From: Silvibacterium bohemicum
GTDB taxonomy: Bacteria > Acidobacteriota > Terriglobia > Terriglobales > Acidobacteriaceae
NCBI RefSeq assembly: GCF_001006305.1
Contig: NZ_LBHJ01000008.1
Location: 124,001-188,000 of the forward strand
Length of the DNA: 64,000 nt
Reading direction: 5' to 3'
The notes beneath the pieces are model-generated. The model ran no database searches, was not told the origin of the DNA, and saw only the letters and a program-made list of their open reading frames with translations. Below are positions 1 through 8,426 of this stretch, piece by piece. Position 1 is the stretch's first letter; each line of letters opens with the position of its first letter. The translations under genes and the position numbers were made by a program.

Positions 1-470
1 GAGTCGGAGCTGTACTGCGTGCGATAGCCCAGCGACTCGATAGCCCGCTGCGCCTTCTTCGCATCCCGTGGGTCGATAAGAAAATCGATATCCACCTGGT
101 GTCGTTCGCGGATATCCGCGAAGCATTCGGGAAACAGGCTGAAGCCTTTCACGCAGCCGTAGTGGGTTCCCGAAGACGCGAGCGCGGAACAGGCCTCACC
201 GAATTGGCCCAGCATGACTCGCATACGTTCCGCGTTATCGGTCAGCCGTTCTCTGAGCGCTTGCTGAACAGGAAGAGGAATGCCGCGATAGTTCTCCGTG
301 TCTGCGGTTTGTGTTTGCAACAGAGAGGCGAGCGGCAACGCGAGTCCGCTGCGATCGAGCCAGCGCAGATTCTCATCCCAAACGCGGCCTTCGATGTTTT
401 CGCAGGGAGTAAGCCGGCTCGCAGCCAGAGCTGCTACCACGGCGGATCGAAAGGAAATCGACTTGCTCAT
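1..470 (-). CDS. Uncharacterised nucleotidyltransferase family protein (partial, C-terminus beyond window)
   Basis: Minus-strand frame of about 156 codons that runs off the left edge. It starts at an ATG overlapping the stop of the upstream gene (ATGA, 467-470), so translation is probably coupled. The segment HQVDIDFLIDPRDAKKAQRA near residues 133-152, followed by a LGY stretch, matches the core of the uncharacterised nucleotidyltransferase family (PF14907-type), in which the Asp-x-Asp binds metal and nucleotide. The preceding KGFSLFPECFADIRER is the usual lead-in. Such proteins are often encoded beside HprK-like kinases in peptide- or polysaccharide-associated clusters, and that is the context here. 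The substrate is unknown. The missing C-terminus prevents a length check. Confidence 0.75.
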   Translation of the reverse strand, partial: MSKSISFRSAVVAALAASRLTPCENIEGRVWDENLRWLDRSGLALPLASLLQTQTADTENYRGIPLPVQQALRERLTDNAERMRVMLGQFGEACSALASSGTHYGCVKGFSLFPECFADIRERHQVDIDFLIDPRDAKKAQRAIESLGYRTQYSSD

Positions 471-925
471 GTCATTAAGCCCTCGCGTTGTCCGCTGTCC
501 ACCAAGGTTCCCAAGGCGTCTACCAAGGCGCGGAAGTAGAGCGTCAGGTTGGCGTCCGTGTGGGTGGGGTGTTTGCCTATGGTCACAAAGCCCGCGCCGT
601 CTCCAGTCGCCCGGTCGAAGGCAAACCACTGCGTATGTCCCACACTCACGTAGATCGAGCGTGCATCGCGAAATACTTGGCAGGTGCAGTCACCGGCGGC
701 ATCGTCGACCGATGACTCAGCGGTAATCTCCCAGCGATAAGCCTGGTCGTCGACTGATTCCTGCTTCGTAAATCCCGCATGTTCGGCCGCGCGCAAGACC
801 GATGCCGAATTTGTAGAAAGAGCGACCAAGGCGCCGGACCACGAGAAGCGTCCGCATTCCGCAAGGCGAACCCGTCGATGCATGAGATCAGTGGAAGAAG
901 CATCCCGGTCGTTTGAAGTATTCAT
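467..925 (-). CDS. Small protein resembling the N-terminal domain of the adjacent HprK-like kinase
   Basis: A 152-residue protein whose start at 925 overlaps the stop of the HprK-like gene (ATGA, 922-925) and whose stop overlaps the next start, so it is the middle member of a coupled trio. A longer in-frame extension to 1213 exists but lies wholly inside the HprK-like gene, so the ATG at 925 is preferred. There is no P-loop, signal peptide or membrane segment. By eye its order of motifs (S/T-N-A/S near the start, a WEIT strand, FRDAR, a W-FAFDRATG strand, then a helix ending ALGTLVD) parallels residues 20-128 of the neighbouring HprK-like protein (RTNAT, AAEISLT, FRGRG, FWFNLRT, ALMGVLAAAI). 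I infer a stand-alone copy of that N-terminal domain. Function unknown. Confidence 0.65.
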   Translation of the reverse strand: MNTSNDRDASSTDLMHRRVRLAECGRFSWSGALVALSTNSASVLRAAEHAGFTKQESVDDQAYRWEITAESSVDDAAGDCTCQVFRDARSIYVSVGHTQWFAFDRATGDGAGFVTIGKHPTHTDANLTLYFRALVDALGTLVDSGQREGLMT

Positions 926-1881
926 CGGTAACCTCGATTTGAAAGCGTATGATCCAGCAGCTGCGCAACCGTCGTCGGATGATCGTTGAACGAAAGCCGC
1001 AAAGTCGGTGTTGTTTTCAGCCGGCTTACAATCGCGGTCTGGCGTTCGAAGTAAGTATCGAGAGGAGGCTCGAGCGGTTCTAACTCGCCGATCAGCTGTG
1101 CGGCGGCCTGGGATCCGCAGACCGGCGTGATTGTGCAGCCGGGATCCTTTGCGCGGTCGAGCAGGACAACACAGTCGACATTGCACTTGAAGGCCCTCTG
1201 CACGCCAAAGCATCTCTCCGGATCCACTTCGTACGCAATCTCGCCATTCAGCGACTCTGCCTGCCGATACTCCGAGAGCTCGGGAAAGAACCGCACCGCA
1301 TCGGGAAGCAGCTTAACCAGCGTGGGTAGTCCCGAAGCCTCGATCGCGCCGTTGTCTGACAGGTACGTCCATTCATCGCTGAGCAGCGAATAGCCTCGCT
1401 TGGCGAGCGTGATCGTGAGTGTCGACTTGCCCGCGCCCGATCGCCCGTTGAGCAAAACTCCGCGGCCATCGCGCACCAGGCATGCGGCATGCACCGGAAC
1501 GACATCGATCGCAGCGGCCAGAACTCCCATCAACGCAGGAAAGATGTCTTTATGCCAGCGCTGGCGATCGTCGGCAAGCGCGCGGGGGAAGTGTCCCAGC
1601 ACCGAACGGGTACGCAGGTTGAACCAGAAGCGATCGCTCCTGGTGAATCGTGCAAAGGCGAAGTAGCCGCGGCCGCGAAACCATGGAGCATCCTCCAGCT
1701 GTGAATTCGGCTGGTCGTCAGCGGTCAAGCTTATCTCTGCCGCGATGTCTGAACTGCTTCCGGCTTCGATCGCAGGAAAGTACTCGCGAATACGGCGCAC
1801 CATCTCCGTCGCATTCGTGCGAAAGAGAATTGTGCGTCCTGCGAACATGGCCGGCTGCGTGAAAATTCTCAAGGTATCCAT
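922..1881 (-). CDS. HPr kinase/phosphorylase-like (HprK-related) P-loop protein
   Basis: A 319-residue protein. A Walker A loop GRSGAGKST sits at residues 146-154, preceded by PVHAACLVRDGRGVLLN and followed by LLSDEW; this order is typical of the C-terminal kinase domain of HprK relatives. The N-terminal 130 residues form a separate domain. No HPr or other PTS gene is in the window, so HPr is unlikely to be its substrate. Relatives (HprK-related kinase A types, lasso-peptide kinases) act on peptides or unidentified envelope substrates. It heads a coupled minus-strand trio with the small protein and the nucleotidyltransferase, and is transcribed divergently from the radical SAM operon, sharing a control region that contains phased TGACA repeats. 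Family assignment is firm; the role is inferred from company. Confidence 0.82.
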   Translation of the reverse strand: MDTLRIFTQPAMFAGRTILFRTNATEMVRRIREYFPAIEAGSSSDIAAEISLTADDQPNSQLEDAPWFRGRGYFAFARFTRSDRFWFNLRTRSVLGHFPRALADDRQRWHKDIFPALMGVLAAAIDVVPVHAACLVRDGRGVLLNGRSGAGKSTLTITLAKRGYSLLSDEWTYLSDNGAIEASGLPTLVKLLPDAVRFFPELSEYRQAESLNGEIAYEVDPERCFGVQRAFKCNVDCVVLLDRAKDPGCTITPVCGSQAAAQLIGELEPLEPPLDTYFERQTAIVSRLKTTPTLRLSFNDHPTTVAQLLDHTLSNRGYR

Positions 1882-1974
1882 CCGCGATTATCGCGACTGA
1901 CAACACTTTCGTCAGCCTCGTATGCACAAAGGCTATCGCTGAAATCCGCTGCTTTTTCAGCCTCCTGGCCGAAA

Positions 1975-2001
1975 TGACAAAGGAGTGACATTAGGCTGAC
2001 A
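1975..2001. promoter_or_regulatory. Three TGACA units at exact 11-bp phase in a divergent promoter
   Basis: TGACA begins at 1975, 1986 and 1997, one helical turn apart. The first two units form TGACAANNGNNTGACATT, which also occurs at 14620 and 24710. The array lies in the 173-bp space between the HprK-like gene (start at 1881) and the radical SAM operon (start at 2055). OmpR/PhoB-family regulators bind direct repeats with 11-bp spacing, and an OmpR-type regulator gene lies at 12079. Binding is inferred, not shown. The rest of this intergenic stretch shows no convincing -10/-35 pair. Confidence 0.6.
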
Positions 2002-2054
2002 CCGCCCTAGCGTGGCAATGGGAAAACAATAATTGCACACCCATGGAGCATCCG

Positions 2055-3620
2055 ATGCCTGACTCATCGCTCATCACGCAAATATCGCCGGCCCCCAGAA
2101 AGCGTCTCAGCGGAAGTTCGTCCGGGAAGAAGAAAGTTGTGCTGTTTTATCCGGCGTACGATGGCCCGCCGCTTGGCCCGCCCCTTTGCATGCTGGCGCT
2201 CGCCGCTCCGCTCCTCGACAACGGATTCGAAGTCGTGCTGATCGATGCGGCCATTGACGCCGATGCCGACGCACGTGCGGTACGTGAGTGTTCAGACGCG
2301 ATCTGCATGGGTGTTTCGGTGTTGACCGGGCCAACCATCAACGCGGCGCTGCGAGTCTCGCGTAAGGTCAAGGCCGCGCATCCGCAGCTGCCCGTCGTCT
2401 TCGGAGGATGGCATCCGACTCTCTCCAGTGAATCGACTCTGCGCAACGAATTCGTCGATGCCGTGGTTCGAGGTCCCGGTGATTGGACTTTTCTGGAGAT
2501 GGTGCAGCGCTACCAGGCGAACGAGGATCTTGACGGAGTCGATGGAGTCAGCTACCAGCGGGATGGAAAGTTCATTCATAACCCTGAGCGCAGCGTCACT
2601 CACCTGAGAGACCTGCCCGCGCCGGCCTTTCATCTTGCCGACCATGACGCCTACGAACGCGCATGCGGAAAGAGGAAGCTCACCTACGCCACCAGCGTCG
2701 GTTGCCCTTATGCGTGCAACTATTGCACCGATACTGTTTTCTATCACCGCCGCTTCAATGCTTATTCCGCTGAGCATGTGGTTGCCGAGCTCGTCGACCT
2801 GGTCACTCGCTATCGCATCGAAGAAGTCGCGTTGCTCGATTCAAACTTTCCCGTGGATGTGAAACGTGCGGTCGCGATTGCGCGCGGCATCTATGAGTCG
2901 GGCGTTCGTTTTTCGTGGACCTTCCAGGCATCGACCGATTTCCTTTCGCGCATGACCGACGAAGAGGTGCGGATCATGGGAGCGAGCGGCGTCACCTTCA
3001 TGGGCTTCGGGACAGAAACGACCTCGGAGTCGGTTTTGAAGCTGATGAACAAGCGTCATCAGCGTCTGAACGAGTTATATGAAACCGCGCGCAAGGCCGA
3101 ACTCGGCGGAATCCGCGTGAGCTTCAACCTCATCTTCGGCTACCCCGGCGAGACGGAGCAGGATCGTATCGAAACTCTGCAGACCATGAACGAGATCGCG
3201 CAGAAGCATCGCAACGTCAGCTTCTCGCCGAACATTTTCACGCCCTACCCAGGTATTCCCATCTGGCCGCAGCTGAAAGAAATGGGAGTGAAAGAGCCGG
3301 AGTCATTGGAAGAATGGGCCGGGCTTCCTCTCGGCAAAAATGTACTTCCCTGGCTCAAAGGCGCCGAGCTGAGACGGCTGGAGCGCATGCTCGACTACTT
3401 CATGGTCAACAACAATATCCGCGTCACGATGCAGCACAACCGGTTCGCAGGCAAAGTATTGAATACGATCCTTCGCGCGCCGATGAAGCAGCGCATGAAG
3501 TCGCGAGTCTTCTTCTTTCCGTGGGAGATCTGGCTGGCGCGTGCGACCGACCGGGTTGTTTCCCGCCGCTCCCTCATTACCGGAGCACCGCTACCGGCCA
3601 AGCTCAAGGAGGCTTGCTAA
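2055..3620 (+). CDS. B12-binding-type radical SAM protein 1
   Basis: A 521-residue protein. The ATG at 2055 is preferred over the one at 2043 because GGAG lies six bases upstream of it. Residues from about 30 to 160 form a Rossmann-like cobalamin-binding-type domain (VVLFYPAYDGPPLGPP, then VVFGGWHP and a VRGPGDWTF segment). The [4Fe-4S] cluster motif C-x3-C-x2-C is C217, C221, C224 in VGCPYACNYC. A GFGTETTSE segment and an IFGYPGET segment follow, as in the Elp3/NifB-like fold, and there is a basic C-terminal extension. No DxHxxG cobalamin-ligand motif is visible, which is common in this group. First gene of an eight-gene operon: its TAA overlaps the ATG of the next gene by one base, behind a strong AAGGAGG. 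The reaction is unknown; methyl transfer or carbon-skeleton chemistry are the family possibilities. Confidence 0.88.
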   Translation: MPDSSLITQISPAPRKRLSGSSSGKKKVVLFYPAYDGPPLGPPLCMLALAAPLLDNGFEVVLIDAAIDADADARAVRECSDAICMGVSVLTGPTINAALRVSRKVKAAHPQLPVVFGGWHPTLSSESTLRNEFVDAVVRGPGDWTFLEMVQRYQANEDLDGVDGVSYQRDGKFIHNPERSVTHLRDLPAPAFHLADHDAYERACGKRKLTYATSVGCPYACNYCTDTVFYHRRFNAYSAEHVVAELVDLVTRYRIEEVALLDSNFPVDVKRAVAIARGIYESGVRFSWTFQASTDFLSRMTDEEVRIMGASGVTFMGFGTETTSESVLKLMNKRHQRLNELYETARKAELGGIRVSFNLIFGYPGETEQDRIETLQTMNEIAQKHRNVSFSPNIFTPYPGIPIWPQLKEMGVKEPESLEEWAGLPLGKNVLPWLKGAELRRLERMLDYFMVNNNIRVTMQHNRFAGKVLNTILRAPMKQRMKSRVFFFPWEIWLARATDRVVSRRSLITGAPLPAKLKEAC

Positions 3621-5128
3621 TGGCAACCGTTCCCGACAAGCAAACTTCTGTCGACGTCCTGTTCACCCACTCGTACCATCTTGCCTACGACCGCAAGCAG
3701 GCGCAGAAGCAGCAGCCCTATCCTCCGCTCGGAACGCTCTATGCGGCTGCGCTGGCCCGCGAAGCCGGATTTTCCGTCGCTCTGTTCGACACCATGATCG
3801 AGGATCCCGATAACGACTTCGATCATGCACTGGAAAAATATCAGCCCAAGATCGTGGTGATCTGCGAGGACAGCTTCAACTTCCTCTCCAAGATGTGCCT
3901 CTCCCGCATGAGGGAAGTGAGCTTCGACATGCGGCGACATGCAGCGCTGCGCGGAATTCCCACGATCGTTCACGGCTCGGATTCGAGCGATCACACGCAG
4001 ACCTATCTCGACCAGGGATTTCTCGCCGTCATGCTGGGCGAGTGCGAGCAGACCATCGTTGAGTTGCTGGGCGCATACCTTCACGATGGCCAGCATGCGA
4101 ACTGGAAGATTCCCGGTCTTACCTACCTGCGCAGCACTGACGGCGCCTTCACTTCGACTGGCGCTCGCACTCCATCCAAGCAGCTTGATCTCTATCCGCT
4201 TCCGTTGCGGAGTCTGGTCGACATGGATCGCTATGCCACAATCTGGCGTATTCATCACGGCCGCGCTTCCACCAATATCGTCGCGAGCCGCGGTTGCCCG
4301 TTTCGCTGCAACTGGTGCGCAAAGCCGATTTACGGCAATAAGTTCGTGCTCCGTTCCGCCAAGTCGGTGGCGACGGAAATGTATCTGCTGAAGAACGAAT
4401 ACGGCGTCGAGCATCTGTGGTTCGCGGACGATGTATTTGCGCTCGACCGGCACTGGATACTGGAATTTGCCGAGGCCGTGGAAGCGCTCGATGCCGCCAT
4501 TCCGTTCAAGATTCAGAGCCGCGCCGATCTCATGTCGGAAGAGACTGTGGATGCGTTGCGGCGTGCCGGATGTGAAGAGATCTGGATGGGCGTCGAGTCG
4601 GGCTCGCAGAGCATCCTCGACGCCATGGACAAGGGGCTGAAGGTGAGCATCGTCCGTGGCGTTCGCGAACTTCTGCGCTCGCACGGCATCCGCGCTTCGT
4701 TCTTCCTGCAGTTCGGTTATCCCGGCGAACAGCTTGAAGAGATCGAGGAAACCATCGCTCTGGTCCGCAGCTGCCGTCCTGACGATATCGGTGTCTCCGT
4801 CTCTTATCCGCTGCCGGGCACCGGTTTCTATCAGAAGGTGCAGGATCAACTCGGAGCCAAGCAGAACTGGGTCGATAGCGAGGATCTGACGGTGATGTTT
4901 CGCGCCGCCTACACCGACAAATTTTATCTTGCGCTTCGCAATGCCCTGCATTCCGAGGTGTCGTATTACAACCTGCCGCCGAGTGCGGAGGAATCACAAC
5001 GGGTCGCCGCACTGTGGAACGAAGTCTATCGGCTGGAGAAAAGCTGCAGAAATCCCCGCTCGATGCAGCTTCCCATCTTCACGCCGAGTAAAACCGAAGA
5101 CCTGTCATTGTGCGCGTCGGGTGACTGA
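3620..5128 (+). CDS. B12-binding-type radical SAM protein 2
   Basis: A 502-residue protein. The ATG at 3620 overlaps the previous stop (TAATG) and follows AAGGAGG at 3607-3613; the longer frame from 3314 lies inside the upstream gene. An N-terminal B12-binding-type domain (QPYPPLGTLYAAALAREAGF, then LGECEQTIVELLGAY) is followed by the radical SAM core with C226, C230, C233 in RGCPFRCNWC, a WFADDVF strand, GVESGSQSILDAMDKG and a QFGYPGEQ segment. It closely resembles the next radical SAM protein in the operon: both have a MDRY-x-x-x-W-x-x-HHG lead-in before the cysteine motif, so the two look like an internal duplication. The B12 ligand motif DxHxxG is not seen. Substrate unknown. Confidence 0.88.
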   Translation: MATVPDKQTSVDVLFTHSYHLAYDRKQAQKQQPYPPLGTLYAAALAREAGFSVALFDTMIEDPDNDFDHALEKYQPKIVVICEDSFNFLSKMCLSRMREVSFDMRRHAALRGIPTIVHGSDSSDHTQTYLDQGFLAVMLGECEQTIVELLGAYLHDGQHANWKIPGLTYLRSTDGAFTSTGARTPSKQLDLYPLPLRSLVDMDRYATIWRIHHGRASTNIVASRGCPFRCNWCAKPIYGNKFVLRSAKSVATEMYLLKNEYGVEHLWFADDVFALDRHWILEFAEAVEALDAAIPFKIQSRADLMSEETVDALRRAGCEEIWMGVESGSQSILDAMDKGLKVSIVRGVRELLRSHGIRASFFLQFGYPGEQLEEIEETIALVRSCRPDDIGVSVSYPLPGTGFYQKVQDQLGAKQNWVDSEDLTVMFRAAYTDKFYLALRNALHSEVSYYNLPPSAEESQRVAALWNEVYRLEKSCRNPRSMQLPIFTPSKTEDLSLCASGD

Positions 5129-5167
5129 AACAAAGATGAGCAGTACCGGAACTGAAGGAGCCAAACG

Positions 5168-6604
5168 ATGGACCTGCTGTTAACACACGGATATTTTCTG
5201 TACGAAGATCCCAAGGAGCTTCAGATCATGAAGCCATATCCGCCGCTGGGTCTGCTCTATATCTGTTCCCATCTCAGGAACAAAGGCTTCGCCGTCGACG
5301 TTTTCGACAGCACCTTTCAGTCGCGCGCCGCGTTGCGCGAAAAATTGACGACCACGCCGCCGTCGGTGCTCGGTATCTACGCCAACCTCATGACCCGGCC
5401 CAACATCGTCTCCATCATCCAGGAGGCGAAGCAGGCGGGTTGGAGAATCATCGTTGGAGGACCCGAGCCCGGAGCCTACGTGGATGAATATCTCGATGCG
5501 GGCGCCGACCTGGTAGTGCTCGGCGAAGGCGAGATCACGCTCGAAGAGCTGCTTGGAGCATGGCGTGAGGATAAGAATGCGCCGCTCGATGGGATCGATG
5601 GAATCGCCTTCCGGTCGAATGGAATTGTCGTGCGCACTGCGCCGCGCGCCCAGATTGCGGACCTCGATGCGCAGCCCTGGCCAGCGCGAGAGGCGATCGA
5701 TATGGATCGCTATGTCGAAACCTGGCGGACTCATCATGGCAAAGGTTCCGTATCGATTATTACTGCGCGCGGATGCCCTTATCGTTGCGAATGGTGCAGC
5801 CATCAGGTCTTCGGACAGACTCATCGCCGCCGCCGTCCCGAGTTGGTTGCCGAAGAGCTTGCGTGGCTGATCGAACGCTACAAGCCCGACGCGCTTTGGA
5901 TCGCAGACGACGTCTTCACGATCAACCATGATTGGCTGGCGCGCTGGGCCGCGGAGTTGAAGCTTCGTAACATTCACATCCCGTTCGAGTGCATCTCTCG
6001 TGCGGATCGGCTGAATGAAGTTACTATTCGAACTCTCGCCGAGTTGGGATGCCAGCGCCTGTGGATTGGGTCGGAGAGCGGATCGCAGCGCATCCTCGAT
6101 TCCATGCAGCGCGGCGTGAGCGTACAGAAGGTGCGGCAATCCATCGCCCTATGCAAGGAAAACGGGATCGAGACAGGAATGTTCTTGATGTGGGGCTATG
6201 AAGACGAGCAGATGACCGACATCGAAGAGACCATCGAGCATGTGCGTCTCTCGCAGCCGGATATCTTCCTGACCACCGTCTCCTATCCCATCAAGGGAAC
6301 GCCGTATTACAAAAAAGTGGCGTCGAAAGTTATTCAAATCAAGCCTTGGGGGCAAACGTCGGACCGGGAGTTTGAAGTCGCCGGCCGCAAGCCGCGTGAG
6401 TTCTACCGTGTCGCCGATGAGTTGCTGCGCTACGAAGTCGAGTTGGCGAGGCTGCAGACAAAAACAGCGGGCCGCGAGGCAAACAGCGGCGATCCCGAGA
6501 ATGAAGTTGTTTCGCGCATGCACACGCTATCGGAATTAGTAGAAGACAGGCGGCGCACCCTCTATGCATACCCCGAGGCTGAGAGGGAATTGCAATGCAA
6601 TTAG
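5168..6604 (+). CDS. B12-binding-type radical SAM protein 3
   Basis: A 478-residue protein; the ATG at 5168 follows AAGGAG, 39 bases after the preceding gene. The B12-binding-type domain covers about residues 1-150 (MKPYPPLGLLYICSHLRNKG, GGPEPGAYVDEYLDAGAD, LGEGEITLEELLGAW). The radical SAM core carries C203, C207, C210 in RGCPYRCEWC, then WIADDVFTI, GSESGSQRILDSMQRG and MWGYEDEQ. It is a paralogue of protein 2 and aligns with it almost end to end by eye, apart from a different C-terminal tail. The stop lies 10 bp inside the next gene, so translation is probably coupled. Reaction unknown. Confidence 0.88.
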   Translation: MDLLLTHGYFLYEDPKELQIMKPYPPLGLLYICSHLRNKGFAVDVFDSTFQSRAALREKLTTTPPSVLGIYANLMTRPNIVSIIQEAKQAGWRIIVGGPEPGAYVDEYLDAGADLVVLGEGEITLEELLGAWREDKNAPLDGIDGIAFRSNGIVVRTAPRAQIADLDAQPWPAREAIDMDRYVETWRTHHGKGSVSIITARGCPYRCEWCSHQVFGQTHRRRRPELVAEELAWLIERYKPDALWIADDVFTINHDWLARWAAELKLRNIHIPFECISRADRLNEVTIRTLAELGCQRLWIGSESGSQRILDSMQRGVSVQKVRQSIALCKENGIETGMFLMWGYEDEQMTDIEETIEHVRLSQPDIFLTTVSYPIKGTPYYKKVASKVIQIKPWGQTSDREFEVAGRKPREFYRVADELLRYEVELARLQTKTAGREANSGDPENEVVSRMHTLSELVEDRRRTLYAYPEAERELQCN

Positions 6605-7425
6605 CTTGCGAAAGCGCGGAGGATTACATCTCTGCGGGCCACGCCTTCGATGGTATTGCCAAAGAATACGACGAGATCTTCACGCGCTCTCTCATCGGGA
6701 AAGCACAGCGCTCCCTCGTTCACGAGGTGCTGAAGACCTTCTTCTACCGGGGAGATCGAATCCTCGAATTGAATTGCGGCACCGGTGAGGATGCCGCGTT
6801 TTTAACCTCGCACGGTGTTTCGGTGCTGGCGTGCGATGCCTCGGAGGGAATGATCGAGGTTGCCTCGCGTCGGCTTTCCACGCGCTCCGCGCGGGTGTCG
6901 GTTTCGTTTGCCGTATGCGCCAACGAGCGCCTCGATACGCTGCAGGGCAGTCATGTCTTTGATGGCGTTCTGTCCAACTTTGGCGGATTGAACTGCACTC
7001 GCGATCTATCCGAAGTTGCCGGCGAGCTCGCACGTCTCGTCCGACCGGGCGGCCGATTGTTTCTTTGTCTCATGGGCCGCGTATGTGCCTGGGAGCAGCT
7101 CTGGTATTGCCTGAGAGGCGAGTGGAGGAAAGCCTTCCGCCGCATCGCGACCGGAGGAACGAAGGTCTCCCTCGGCGGCACGACGATCGATGTTCATTAT
7201 CCATCGGCGCGAGAGATGCGCGCCGCCTTCGCGCCTTATTTCCGGCTCGAGAGCCGCCGCGGCATCGGGGTTGCGCTTCCGCCTTCCTGGATGGAGGCTT
7301 CTTTTCACAATCGTCCGAAGTTAGTCGATCGTCTGACGGCGATCGACCGAAGACTTGGCGCACTTCCCGTGTTTCGAGGAATGGCCGACCATGTCTTATT
7401 TCAGTTTGTACGTGAGGGTGAGTGA
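6595..7425 (+). CDS. Class I SAM-dependent methyltransferase 1 of the radical SAM operon
   Basis: A 276-residue protein whose ATG at 6595 lies 10 bp upstream of the previous stop, behind GAGGGA. The glycine-rich motif I ILELNCGTGEDAAFL lies at about residues 56-70 and an acidic motif II (LACDASEGMIEVA) at about 76-88, giving a standard Rossmann SAM-binding fold. LARLVRPGGRLFLCLMGRV is the usual post-motif strand. The C-terminal part is basic and variable, as expected for the substrate-binding side. There is no signal peptide, so it acts in the cytoplasm. Substrate not predictable; the context suggests tailoring of whatever the radical SAM enzymes make. Confidence 0.85.
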   Translation: MQLACESAEDYISAGHAFDGIAKEYDEIFTRSLIGKAQRSLVHEVLKTFFYRGDRILELNCGTGEDAAFLTSHGVSVLACDASEGMIEVASRRLSTRSARVSVSFAVCANERLDTLQGSHVFDGVLSNFGGLNCTRDLSEVAGELARLVRPGGRLFLCLMGRVCAWEQLWYCLRGEWRKAFRRIATGGTKVSLGGTTIDVHYPSAREMRAAFAPYFRLESRRGIGVALPPSWMEASFHNRPKLVDRLTAIDRRLGALPVFRGMADHVLFQFVREGE

Positions 7426-8426
7426 GTTCCGTAAGTTTACATTCCGTGTCTCCTATGCTGCCAACAGTGACAAAAGGGTTATCGCTGCTGTGTCCCGCCT
7501 GCTCCAACGAGCTGAGGCCGCTCTCCGATTGCGAGGAGACCTTCAACACTGCGTGGATTCCTTGCGACTGGTGTCCCGAAGTAATTCGCAAAACCAACGG
7601 TGTGTGGAGAATGCTTTCCACGCAGCAACGTATCGATCACGCGGCTTTCCTGCGTGACTATGAAACCATCCGCCGCACCGAGGGCCGCGGTTCGGATCGG
7701 TCCGACTTCTATCTTGCCCTGCCCTTCGCCGATGTGACGGGAAGGTTCAGCGAGCAGTGGAAGATTCGGGCGCGCAGCTATCGTTTTCTCGAAGAGACCC
7801 TGCTGCCTAGCCTCGAACAGCGCCATGGAAGCCAGATGCGCGTGCTGGACATCGGCGCAGGCAATGGGTGGCTTAGCTATCGTTTGGCGCTGCGCGGCTA
7901 TCTCCCCGCTGCGGTCGATTTGTGCCGCAACGAGTGGGATGGCCTTGAAGCCGCGAAGCACTACACGTCCGCGATCCCCGGCCTGTTTCCGCGCATCGAG
8001 GCTGAGATGGATAATCTTCCCTTTGCCAATGCGCAGTTTGACGTGGCGATTTTCAACGCGTCGTTCCATTACTCGGCGGATTACAGCAAGACCTTGCGCG
8101 AGACGCTGCGCTGCCTGCGGTCCGGAGGAACAATCCTGATCGTTGACTCACCGACCTATCGCAGTGCCGCTGGAGGCGAGGCGATGCGGCGTGAGCGCCA
8201 GCGTTCGTCGGAAGCCAGGTTCGGCGTGTCGGGCGATGCGCATGCGACGCAGGACTTTCTGACGCCGGAAATCGTGGAATCGCTGTCCGGATTGGGCATT
8301 CAATGGACGCGGCACCTTGCCTCGTACGGTCTCCGCTGGAGCATGCGTCCGTTGATCGCCCGGCTGAAGCGGCGCAGAGAACCATCACAGTTTTATCTCT
8401 ATGAAGGGCGGATGCTCTCAGCATGA
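7422..8426 (+). CDS. SAM-dependent methyltransferase 2 with an N-terminal zinc-ribbon
   Basis: A 334-residue protein with a GTG start at 7422 overlapping the preceding TGA. The N-terminus carries two CxxC pairs, C24-C27 (LLCPACS) and C48-C51 (IPCDWC), spaced like a treble-clef or ribbon zinc site. The methyltransferase core follows: VLDIGAGNGWLSYRLALRG at about residues 141-159, AVDLCRNEWDGL, then an FDVAIFNASFHYSADY strand and a LRSGGTILIVDSPTY strand. This build resembles methyltransferases that carry a small zinc finger ahead of the catalytic domain. The stop overlaps the next start (ATGA). Substrate unknown. Confidence 0.85.
   Translation: MSSVSLHSVSPMLPTVTKGLSLLCPACSNELRPLSDCEETFNTAWIPCDWCPEVIRKTNGVWRMLSTQQRIDHAAFLRDYETIRRTEGRGSDRSDFYLALPFADVTGRFSEQWKIRARSYRFLEETLLPSLEQRHGSQMRVLDIGAGNGWLSYRLALRGYLPAAVDLCRNEWDGLEAAKHYTSAIPGLFPRIEAEMDNLPFANAQFDVAIFNASFHYSADYSKTLRETLRCLRSGGTILIVDSPTYRSAAGGEAMRRERQRSSEARFGVSGDAHATQDFLTPEIVESLSGLGIQWTRHLASYGLRWSMRPLIARLKRRREPSQFYLYEGRMLSA

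Noticed and set aside
2011-2040. A possible sigma-54 promoter (TGGCA ... TTGCA) before the radical SAM operon
   Set aside because: The spacing between the GG and GC elements is far from the required ten bases, and no enhancer-binding activator is encoded nearby.
1882-2054. A hidden precursor peptide gene for the radical SAM/HprK-like cluster
   Set aside because: The divergent gap has only very short frames without ribosome-binding sites, and no other short Cys- or Gly-rich peptide gene was found next to the operon.
3617-4951. A 444-codon antisense frame over radical SAM gene 2
   Set aside because: The sense strand has a complete enzyme with motifs; the antisense product matches nothing recognisable.
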